Positions 32,997 to 42,763 of a stretch of 64,000 bases of DNA are shown piece by piece. How positions within the stretch are numbered: position 1 is the stretch's first letter; the number at the start of each line of letters is the position of its first letter. The stretch lies in NCBI RefSeq assembly GCF_000275845.1, contig NW_006766883.1:1635163-1699162 (forward strand). The letters run 5' to 3'. The position numbers and the translations under genes are program-made. This DNA comes from Dichomitus squalens LYAD-421 SS1. Its lineage: Eukaryota; Basidiomycota; Agaricomycetes; Polyporales; Polyporaceae. The notes beneath the pieces are model-generated. The model saw only the letters and a program-made list of their open reading frames with translations. It made no database searches and had not been told where the DNA came from.

Positions 32997-33639
32997 TTAC
33001 AGAGCGACCCATGCCCCGGTGAAGATACTCGCGAAGACCGCCAGTAAGCCCACGAGGAGCGGTGTCGATATGGAGAGCGCGTGCATGCCAAGAGCCGCGT
33101 TGCCCGTGCCTGTTGCAGCGGTGCCAACTGCAGCGGTGGCTACAGTGTACTCGGAGCCAGCAAAACTGGTGACGACACCCGCGCCGCTGGTGGCCAGTGT
33201 GATCGCCTTGCCACCTGCGGAGGTAATAACAGTCGCAACCTCACCACCAATAGCTACATGATGCTCATGAGCTCAGGAGCGGATCATCTTGATAGAAAGA
33301 AGTACTGACTGGTCACAACACTGGCAACACCTCCAGCAAACGATGTCACATCGGTGAACACGGAAGCGGCTGAAGAAAGAGACGGAGTCAGCTCATAGTT
33401 CCATCATACGACGAAATTGCTGGACTTACCCCCCGAGGTTCCTTCGGAGAAGATGGAACCGGCATCAGAAGTCAAGGAGTTAAATACACTGTTCACTGTG
33501 GGCGTCCGTTGTAGATGAGTGGTACTCGAGCGAGTTGCTGAGTTCACATACCTTGACGCTTCTCCTCGGCAGCGGCAGCGTTCGCGACAATGGCGAAGGC
33601 AGCGACGAGGCAGACAGAGTATGCAAACTTTCCGAACAT
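32997..33639 (-). CDS. Secreted or surface Ala/Thr/Val-rich protein, unknown family
   Basis: I do not recognise the family. The minus strand from ATG 33639 reads MFGKFAYSVCLVAAFAIVAN, then AAAAEEKRQ, a signal peptide followed by a KR dibasic site. Exons joined by three short introns give SVFNSLTSDAGSIFSEGTSG, SVFTDVTSFAGGVASVVT and TSAGGKAITLATSGAGVVTS, a low-complexity, glycosylation-prone stretch. A hydrophobic C-terminus follows (LLVGLLAVFASIFTGAWVAL). That layout is what a GPI-anchored or type I surface protein shows, with NAALG as a possible anchor-site region. It has no Cys in the mature part. It looks like a cell-wall protein, but no role is assignable. Confidence 0.72.
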
Positions 33640-34028
33640 GGCGAATATGGTGTGAAGAGGTGTGGAATGGGTCGAGCGAAGATGGATAGAATATGGGCTG
33701 ACAAGGCGAGGTGATCTATAGACCTCGACAAACGTGCTTATATATCATTGCGAACCTGGCTGTCCCCTGCTGACCCTCGCAAAAGGATGTCGTCGGGCAT
33801 CGCCACGACGCTCCACACCGTGCCTCAAGTGTGCAGACGGCAGGGGTGGCAGCGTGGCATCCCAAAACCAGAAATTCGGTGATGATCGCGATCGGCAGAT
33901 GAGCATCCCGGTCGCCGTCATCGGTCTGCACCCGCGCGCGCAGCCTGGGCAAACACCGAGCGCAGCGCTACATAGCCTTCTCGCTGTGGCTTTTGGACCG
34001 AGCTTGGAACACAGCCTCGACGACCGTC
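33640..34028. other. Divergent intergenic region
   Basis: It separates the starts of the surface-protein and epimerase genes. No gene seen; probably two promoters. Confidence 0.4.
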
Positions 34029-35152
34029 ATGCCTCGCGCTATCATTTCGCCTTCGGTGCTCGCGTCCGACTTCGGGCAGCTCACTGCGGAATGCAAACGC
34101 ATGATCCGCGGCGGTGCTGAATGGCTGCATATGGGTAAGTAAGCACTCGCGACTCAGACCATGGCTATCGTGGCCGCCCATAGCGTTGCTTGATATTCGA
34201 ATTGCATGCTCACCCCTTGCTGTGTGTGCCCACAGATGTTATGGATGGGTAAATCTGCAATGAGTGCGATCGAAAGCCCTACAGTTGTGCTGATCACCGA
34301 TGTCCCAGCCACTTCGTCCCCAACATCACCATGGGTACGTCCTAGCGTAGTGGGGCATCTGTGCTTCCTCGCGTTAGCGATGCGTTCAGCTGATTGCGGT
34401 CGTGCGTGTACTTTGCGTCTGCAGGTGCACCCGTCCTTGCCTGCGTCTCCAAGGGCGTGCCCGGGATCTTCATGGACTGTCACATGATGGTCTCGCAGCC
34501 AGAGAAGGTGCGCGTTGCCTCGGATTCGAGCCCTGTGAAATGCTCAGCCGCAACAACTCGCACGCCAGTGGGTCGACGACATCGCGGATGCCGGCGGATC
34601 GCTCTACTGCTTCCACCTCGAGGCGACATGTAAGGCAACCAGCCAGCTACATCCCACCCCGTTTCGCTTCTGATTCACGCAGCCGACCCCCTCCCCATCA
34701 TCGACCACATCCACGAGCGCAAGATGAAGGCGGGCGTCGCCATTTCCCCCGACACGCCCTCGACCGCCGTGACGGACGAGATCGCGGAGGCGGCCGACAT
34801 GCTCCTCGTCATGACCGTCTACCCCGGCCGGGGAGGCCAGAAGTTCCTCGAGCGCTGCGTGCCCAAGGTCGCGGAGCTGCGCGCCCGTTTCCCTGACAAG
34901 GACATCGAAGTCGATGGCGGTGTGGGCCCCAAGACCATCGACGTCTGCGCGGATGCAGGTAAGTCGTCGATACGGGTTGGATCAAGAAGGTTGTTGCACG
35001 ATCAATGAATGTGCGGTTCTATCTCTCTAGGGAGCAACGTTATCGTCGCCGGCACTGCGATCTTCAACGCGGAGGAGCCCGAGAAGGTAATCGCTCTTCT
35101 GAAGTCGACGGTAGATGTAGCCCAGGCCAAGATTGCCGCAAAGCGAGCATGA
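34029..35152 (+). CDS. RPE1: Ribulose-phosphate 3-epimerase
   Basis: Pentose phosphate pathway enzyme converting ribulose-5-phosphate to xylulose-5-phosphate in the cytosol; TIM barrel with a divalent metal. ATG 34029 gives MPRAIISPSVLASDFGQLTA and GGAEWLHMD. A 13-nt exon (34237-34249) supplies VMDG, then HFVPNITMGAP, FMDCHMMVSQPEKW, FHLEAT, GVAISPDTPSTAV, LLVMTVYPGRGGQKF and IEVDGGVGPKTI. It ends AKIAAKRA. The metal-binding and catalytic residues in HMD-VMDGHF, CHMM and VDGG are all present. About seven short introns. Length, about 230-240 aa, is normal. Confidence 0.94.
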
Positions 35153-35409
35153 GCCGTTTCGGACGTTGCCGTCAACAACCACTGTAGCAGCAGAACTTAG
35201 AAACAGTGTAGAAGTATGCCAACGTGTATCCAAGCAAGATCATAGCATTTCTCATGCCAACAAGCTGTGGTGCAGCAACAGTCAAAAAGTCCATATCCTA
35301 TGCAGGCCGCAGGCAAAATAAGTACATGCTCATTAATTATGCTCTACGTTGATAAACATCGCGACCGACGACGGCGCGTACAGCAAGCGCATTTTGGGTG
35401 ACCAGTCGC

Positions 35410-37870
35410 TCACCACCGAATATACTCTCCGTACATGTTCGGCCTCTCTCCCCGGATGTACGCCTCGAATGTGCGCTTCAGCACAGTCGCCCAGTCCAGA
35501 TCGCGCTTGTCGTTCTTGACCAGGCCCTCGACGTAAGACGCGCTCTTGTTCGCGATCGCCTCCTTGCCCATGCGCTCCGCGTCTGCAAACCTCGGGCCGA
35601 GATCGGGCCAGAATCGAGCTCGATCGAACGGCTTCCACCTGCAAGCGCGCATATGGTCAGCGCTGCGTTCGCAGTATCGGACTGGGCACGGGAACCTCAC
35701 CATTCGTTGTGGTAGTGATACAAGAATGCACCACGGAAGAAGCCATCAAAGCCAATCACTGCCGGGGTAGCACCCATTTCAGGCGGCGTGTTGAAGAATT
35801 GGTCAAAGCTGCAATATCCCGGTCAGTCCCGTATCGCGACGGCGACAAGCTAGATCGCATACTCGGTGAAGAACGGTTGCGCTGGGCGATCGCGTTGAAG
35901 GTAGATCTTCTTCCAGGGGTATGGCGTTTGGTTATCCGTGTTGAGCCATGCGGGGTCAAAGAGTGCATCTGGCACGCGGTAGAGCAGCTTCTCCATGTGC
36001 GCCTCCTTGAGATACCGCGACACCGTCGTCGGGTGGAAGTCCATCCCGTTGTGCAGAGCAGTCCTCAGCAAGAACGTCCCCAGCGCGGAGCCCTTGCGCA
36101 ATCGGAGGACGGCCGTATTGTACCGGTCCTCGTGCGACCACCGGTACGAGAACGAGCCGCTCCAGCCCCAGAGCTCCTCCCAGTCGCGGAGGAAGAGCAT
36201 GTCGACGTCGAGGTACACGCCGCCGAAGCGATGGCACAGCACGAAGCGCACGAGGTCCGACAAGATGACGGGCATCTTGTTGTACGTCCTGAAGTCCTCC
36301 TTCGACGTCCCGTCCAGCGACACCTCCGACCCGACCTTCTTCGCTGCATCTTCCTTCGGAGCCTTGCCCTCGCTGAACAGGAACCGGCTGCCCAGCTGGC
36401 GCCATTCGTCCTTGAGCTCGGGTATGCTGTCCAGCTGCTCCGTCGTGTTCCACAGCCTGAACTGGATGACGTCCCTGAACCGCGGGTGGAGGAACGGCGC
36501 TGACCACGCGTTCTGCCGGAGCTCCTCCATCATGTCCTCCCGCGCGTGCGGGTCCGGGAGGGCGTCTGCAGGCCCACGGCTCACCCACAGCCAGAGCTGC
36601 GGGCGGCAGAAGGAGGAGTCGGATGCGATGCTCTCGAGGTGGAGACCTGTGTTCTGGGTGAAGAGGAAGGCCAGCATCGCCATGTAGGGCTTGTCGGTGA
36701 AAGGTCCGGCCCAGAACATGTGGAATATCCGCGGGTCGTCTTCTTTGCATGACGACGCCTGGCGGCCGGGGTTGTGTTGTGAGAGGGGAGGGAGCGGGAG
36801 GTCGTGCTCCCAATCAGCCGAGTCACGGATTTTGTGTGTGGTCGAGTTCGCGTCGTTGGCAGCCTCCAGGCTACGCCCCGATATGTGGTCCCCTTCGCCG
36901 TCAATAACATATACATATCGCAGAGACCCAACCTCTTCTCGTCGTAATCGGGCGGCGCCATCCAAACCGGCGCCCAGTCGTAGGAACTCGTGGCAATCAC
37001 GTACATACTGGATCGCGGGTAAGGAAGATTCGCCCGAATGATGGTTAGGGGTACATACCTTGCCCGCACTGAAATCACACTGCTCTAGAATCTTGTCCAA
37101 GTCTGCGATACTGCCGGGTATAGGTCGCGGAGGATGCCAAGGGTCTGGTGGTCTATTCCGCACCTCGGGGTATATACGCTCTGCGCCTGTGCCAATAGTA
37201 TACTGCACGACGCTCCCCTCTCGGAAGGCAGGCGGCTTGAGACTCACGCTCGCAGGCAGCGCGGGGTTCTTGGGCGGTGCTGTGAAAGCCATCTCGACCG
37301 GAACTACCGGAGCGCACTCGTTGTCAGTACATGCTCGCCGTCACACGGACAGACAATAGACAGTGAGCGAACGGAAGACCCACTCGGACGCGTGCTGGGG
37401 TAGTGCCCCGACCGAATCTCCCAGTCCCATATCCTCCTCAGCTGCTCTCTATCAAACACCACCGACTTCGACTTTCCCCATGGGACCGGCCACGCCTTGT
37501 CGTCCGACACGAGCCGCTGGTGCAGCGCGAACGTCGACAGCAGCAGAGCCAAGCAGCAGAAGCACAGCAGCGCAGGCCCCCTTCTCCTCCCAAACTTCAC
37601 CACGCTCATCTTGTACACACCCGAAGGGATGGTACTGAGCGCCGCCCACCGGCCGCCGCGCCTTGATGTGTAGTAGAACTCATCGCTGAAGGAGTCTGTG
37701 CTGATGTGTGAGTAGCGTCCGCGGGCGTCGTCCCGGGCGCGCGCCGTTGTCGAGGCCATGCCGGTGCGCGAGGTCGAGGGCCTCAGGCGTGGTAGGCTGC
37801 CAGACTGGTAATGCGAGAGGCTGCCGTCGGCCTCGGGAGGAGGGAATCTGACAGCGGAGGGCAAAGCCAT
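35410..37870 (-). CDS. Type II membrane glycosyltransferase with DXD motif (GT32-like)
   Basis: Probable Golgi sugar transferase. The minus strand from ATG 37870 gives a Ser/Arg-rich cytosolic tail (MALPSAVRFPPPEADGS) and a single transmembrane segment (PALLCFCCLALLLSTFAL) about 100 residues in. The lumenal catalytic region has RIFHMFWAGPF, ILSDLVRFVLCHRFGGVYLD (the classic DXD-adjacent block) with VDMLFLRDW, and FDGFFRGAFLYHYHNEW. The C-terminus ends MYGEYIRW after two introns at about 35820-35866 and 35640-35699. An intron near 37300 joins the TM exon to EMAFTAPPKNP. The acceptor and donor substrates are not readable; mannosyl- or galactosyltransferase activity is possible. Confidence 0.78.
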
Positions 37871-38379
37871 ACCCGTATTATACAACGGTAGCTTTTGGCG
37901 TCAGACGCGCGCTGATTGGTCTCAGTGAGCATGCTTCTCGAGACCATGGCGGTACTTAGACGCGTCGCAGTCGCGGAACAGTCGTGGCGCATCTAGGTCA
38001 ATATCATACCACAGCTTCATCCGCCAGACGCATTTGCACATCGTGGACACCTGCTCCCCCAGTAAGTACGATCATGTTGTGACTTTTCACACTTCGATGA
38101 CTGTGGTCAAACCACTTCGCTTGGCTATGTTCATGCTGACTGTCGCCGACGCGCGCGCTGCAGCTAAAGGCATAATGACGGCACTATAGATAGCCTCGCG
38201 ATTATACAGGTACATTGGATCAAAATAACTAGAGAGCGAGTGAAACAAGCAAGCAACGGGCAAAGCAAGACGAAGCGAGACGACGACAACAACCCAGCGC
38301 CGAGTTATATTGTACATTATCCTTTGCATAGCCGCATTCCTCAGACGCGCGCCCACTCGGATAGGTCGCAGCGACCAAC
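37871..38379. other. Intergenic between glycosyltransferase and CSL factor
   Basis: Both neighbours are minus-strand. The stretch contains the glycosyltransferase promoter and the CSL 3' UTR; no gene seen. Confidence 0.45.
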
Positions 38380-40808
38380 CTACAACACCTTCAGGTTCCA
38401 CCCGTGCATGCTGGTGTCGTCGGACAGCCTCGCAGCCGCCTGAGCAGCTGCCAGCCAATCTCCACCTTCCGCGCCTGGTCTTGCTGGGTTGGAGAGGTCC
38501 ATAGCGTGGAGGACATTGTCTGCGGCGACAACGCGACCGGAGTGATATCCCACGCCGTCATATGACCGTATGAACAGCAAGGGCAAACTGCGACCCGCGA
38601 TGTCCCGCATGAGGTTGCTCCCACGGCTGCCAGACGCGTCCTGAGACTTGTCCGCCACATCGGCCGCGGGTGGGAGAGCATCTTCGCGCAGTGCTTTCAG
38701 GATATCAGGCATAGGTGGCATCTCGGCGACAATCATCATGTGTAGATGGCGCGCAGGAAGGCTGAGCACGACGTCTGCAGGCTTGTTGTCGCGTGACTGG
38801 ATATCAGAAGCCACGACAGGAACTCCGGGGGGTTGGTTGGGCAGAGGTGGAACTGGGATGAATGGCATAGCAGGGTCGAAGCGTCCATCCATGGTGAGAG
38901 GAGAGTGATTGTAGACTCGTAACCGTAGAGGGCCAATGTTGCCAATGTAGACGTCAAGAGGCATCTGAGTCTTGGTCTTGGGGTCCATGTAGAAGAAGTT
39001 GGCTGCCATCATTTCTAGAGTGTTGCTCTGCGAGCGGTATACAGGAGTGTTGAATAGGGTGGGAAAGGGAGTGATGGGCATTTCGGGGACGCTGTTGTTC
39101 AAACCAAACGCGTCGAAGAAGGTATACTGGAACTTGGCTGTTGGTCGCTAAGCGTCAGTTGCCGTGAGATTTGTTCGACGCTACTTACAAATGCCAACAA
39201 TAGTCCAGCAGAGATAGTCGTCAACCTCATCGGTGATGACTCGGGCGCCATCCTTCATCTCCTCACGTATCCTAGGACTCTGGAACAGCAGTGGGTGAGT
39301 CCCCGCCTGATTTGACAGACCAGGCGCGGGCGGCACGGTCACACCGGGCGTGCCGGGTATTGGACCCGCTGCGGAGAGGTAATGTCGCGTCCCGTCTCCG
39401 TTAACGCGCTGAAGCGCGATCTTCTGCATTTGACTGACGGGCCCGCCGTCATCGGGGACTATACGGCCTTTGTCTACCTTCCGGATGATCAAAGGCGCAG
39501 TCTGCACTCCCGTGACAGTATCCGCAAGGACGATCTCACTGCCGTATGTGACCGGTTGCGGACCCCCTAAACAGCCGTTGAGCCAGCATCTCGAGGGACA
39601 ATTGTAGTGTGCGACGCACCAAGTGGATTCTCGCTACCCTGAGAACGCACGACGTTTACAGCGAACGCGGACCAGGCAATGTTACTTGCACACAGCTGGT
39701 TGTGCTCAATGGTCATATATTTGGTGCGTACAGTCTGCGAATTGATCCGGTTGAAGAGCGACACAGGTCCACCAGCCAGTATACATGATGAGATGTTGCG
39801 CGTCTTCGCGGTCTTCTTTGAGGGCTTTGAGATGATGGTGACGGGCGCCGAATCGAACGACGCCCATACCCTTTCGTTGCCAGTGGCCTCACCGCCATCT
39901 GGTGCGCTAGGGGACGGCTCGGCGATGTCGAGAGATAGCTGAAAGCTCTTGCTCTTCGCAGAGCCAGTAACGTGCAGGAACTTGAAGCTAGCAGTGAGCG
40001 CGTGGTCCATGGGTGCTTTGAGCTCGCACGTGCGCTCGCCTCCTTCGTTTACGACAGCCATAGAAAGGTGTTGATGCTTCATCTGCCAAACCGGCCCTTC
40101 GATATGCACGACGGGCGGGGGACACAAGAATCGCTTTTCGCTCCCGTAGGACTTCTGCGCGACAGCTGCGTGCAGACAGATCACGGTAGTCATAGGCATT
40201 ACGCGTGCGGGGTCCTGCGTGATATGGTCGCGTACGACGCGTCTGATTTTGTTGTGCGGGTCGGCGGCATCTGGAGGCTCAAGCTTCCGCTTGGTAGAGG
40301 TACGCTGGTTGCGACACGGCTAAGTATGGCAACGCGGGCATTTGCGGAGAGACTGACCTGCGGAGCGCCCGAGCTCGACGAAGGACCGGCGATGGCATGG
40401 CTAGTATCGCGCGAAGACGCGTTCGAGACGCTCCAAGGAGGGGGCTGGCCATTGGGAGGCAGTACAGGAGGTGCGGGATTCGAGAGGATAGACTGGATGG
40501 AAACAGATGGCTCCGACGACGGTGGCGGTTGGTGACTGGGGGGTATAGAAGAGTGTGCTACACCCGCGGGGGGTGAGCGGAGAGCAGCATGGCCGTTAGA
40601 CACCTAAAACGCTGTCAGGCGCGAAGGATGTGCATGTACATATACGGATACTCACTAGGAGGCTGAGATTGGATTGTTGGGGAGACGCAGAGCGCGACAG
40701 CTCCTGGGGGTTGAGACTTGTTGGCATGTGCTCGCGAGCCTCCGTAGTCTGCGTAGGCGACATCTGGAGGTGGAGGGGGTTAGAGGCGAACGGCATTATA
40801 GTGCGCAT
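38380..40808 (-). CDS. CSL (CBF1/Su(H)/LAG-1) family transcription factor
   Basis: DNA-binding factor of the CSL family, known in metazoans as the Notch effector and in fungi as Cbf11/Cbf12, where Notch is absent. The minus strand from ATG 40808 begins with a Pro/Ser-rich region (SIPPSHQPPPSSEPSVS). The Rel-homology N-terminal domain follows: VICLHAAVAQKSYGSEKRFL and CPPPVVHIEGPVWQM. The beta-trefoil domain has VSLFNRINSQTVRTKYMTIE and HNQLCASNIAWSAFAVNVVR, then TYGSEIVLADTVTGVQTAPL, IIRKVDK and VSQMQKIALQR. The C-terminal part is Ig-like, with long insertions. Introns sit near 40605-40660, 40200, 39568-39622 and 39135-39184. The signature DNA-contact segments are intact. Length is about 730 aa. 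Confidence 0.9.
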
Positions 40809-41119
40809 GGTGGGCTGTAACTTGAGCACTCTCAGCTGAGCTGTGGGAAACGGCTCACTGTGGGAGTGGGAAGAAACCCGATTTTTACCCACGCGCGTCG
40901 GTTATAAAGCTCCCGTTTACGACCCCGTGAACTTCCCAAAAAGAATTCGCGGTCCCGGGGTCCCTCGGCATGCTCGGCATGCCCCTCGTCCACCCTGGTT
41001 TGCAGTCGCAGCCACATGCCATTCTATCTCACGAAACACACAAACGCCGCGCTCTACTCGACATGAACATACATTGTGCACGCCGAGAAAGTACAACCCC
41101 AGAGACAAAGAAAAGAAAG
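40809..41119. other. Intergenic, CSL upstream region
   Basis: CSL promoter and 3' flank of the next minus-strand gene; no gene seen. Confidence 0.45.
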
Positions 41120-41955
41120 CTAATCGCTGACCGCCGGCGAAAAATAGTCCTCCACTCTACTCACGCCCCACGAGACAAGCGCTCCCCAGCCCCCCGCCTC
41201 GACCTTCACCTTATCGTCTGACTCCTTCTCTGGAGAAAACAGCTCATGCAGGGCCGCGGATTCGTGCTTGACAGCTGATCCAGACGGAAGACTGTATGCC
41301 GTACGCAGCGCTCGAAGAGCATCGACGACAGCATCAGCATCCAATGGGTCACCTGTCCGCGTGAAGGGCGATAACAGGATATGTTCCTCCGACTCGACAT
41401 AGAGTTCGTCACCGCGCGACGGCAGGAACGAGTCTAGAGCGGGAAGCACACCGCAAGGGACGCCGGATGTGAGCATAATTGTAAAACAGTCAGGCGAAAT
41501 GACATACCACTGCTCAACGCCAGAATCCCTAGCTTGTCCTCGCGTTCGATGGCTTCGTTCGCGAACGCGTCCACCGCGTCCTCCGAACAAGGTGTCGGAA
41601 GGTTCCACTCGTCCTCGCTCTCGGTGACAGGCGAGACAAGTCCGGACTCATCCACGTCGCCTGAGGAGGCGCGCAGCCAGTCCCACTCTTGCTCTGCGCC
41701 GGAGTGTTCTAGGGCAGTGAAGTTTGCAGGGAAGAAGCCGGAAAGGCTGAACGGGTCCTCCTTCTCAACGCGAGGAGTGTAGACCGACGCCCAGTGCTTG
41801 GTCGACGCAATGGCCGCGGTACTACGGTGCCGAGGCAATTTTGCACGGGCATGGATGTCGGCGTCGTCGGTAGCGGGCACGCCGCTGGATATTTTGGTGC
41901 GCCGGAGGCTGGCAGAAGTGAAGTGAGGCACAGAGTGTGAGCGTGGAACAGACAT
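41120..41955 (-). CDS. Unrecognised protein, Ser-rich N-terminus and acidic middle
   Basis: I do not recognise this gene. The minus strand has two exons. From ATG 41955 it reads MSVPRSHSVPHFTSASLRRT, a Ser/Arg-rich start, then an acidic segment with EWDWLRASSGDVDESGL and EDEWNLPTPCSEDAVDAFA. An intron at about 41434-41509 leads to DSFLPSRGDELYVESEEH and LLSPFTRTGDPLDADAVVDA, and the end is VSRVEDYFSPAVSD. No signal peptide, membrane helix or known domain is seen. Length is about 250 aa. A clean intron and steady codon pattern support a real gene. The acidic, Pro/Ser-rich composition would fit a disordered regulatory protein. Confidence 0.65.
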
Positions 41956-42763
41956 GGTGTCGCTATGGTGTCGTGGGTAGTTACAGAACGAGAGGTGCGG
42001 GTTGGTTAAGTACCCGACGAGGACCGGGTGAAGTAGGAATTGAGTAGGAAGTGGGGAGAGAGCTGGACGTGCCCAGTGGTTCTGGACCTGATATACGCTC
42101 GCCGTCGGCTTTCGACAGGGACGAGGCTAGACTCGCTGGGAGCGTTGCGCAAGTGCCGCAGGCTAACGAGCCAGTTGGGTGGCTGCAGTGCCCAGTCTAC
42201 CCCGGATTCGCTTCCCCAAAGCTCCCACCATCTACCCCCAGACGCGTACTAGTGCTGCATTGATCGAACGCACGTTATTGGGCACTGCTCGACATCATCG
42301 CCGCGGTCACGCCACTAGCTCCAAATGTAAAAGCTTATCTCGCACGCACACAATAATACTAGGGCGGGGGCCAGTCGTACTTGCGGCGCAGCTCATCTGT
42401 CACTCCTGTCTCAGATACGCGTCCATGCGAGCGGGTACTGGGGGGGTGGGGCCCACAAACGACGACAGGGTATTATCATTGCAACATGAGAGGTGTACGC
42501 TAGTCCAAGTCCGGTCCAAAATGAGTGTCCAATGGTGCACGCGAAGCTACTGACTACTGCGAGCGGAATATGCTGATGGGAAACATGAGACAAAATGCAA
42601 GGGGCATGCCAGTAACTACTCGGGATATAAGTAAGGAGCGCAGGGGTACAGTCCAAGCGTAGGGTCATCGTCGTCGTTGAATGGTACACATTACTCCAGT
42701 AGGGTTATCCAGATATCACTCGTGTCCGTGCACGGACGTCGTATTTAACATTCTCGTCGCCGT
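41956..42763. other. Gene-free stretch (about 800 bp)
   Basis: Upstream of the unrecognised gene and downstream of the TM7S3-like gene. No coding region, RNA gene or long repeat recognised. A short G-rich run (gtactgggggggtgggg) is at about 42435-42451. Confidence 0.4.

Noticed and set aside
35709..36503. 264-residue plus-strand frame
   Set aside because: Antisense to the DXD glycosyltransferase; composition typical of a shadow in GC-rich coding DNA.
35956..36813. 285-residue minus-strand frame rich in Arg/Pro/Gly
   Set aside because: Second-frame shadow of the glycosyltransferase exon.
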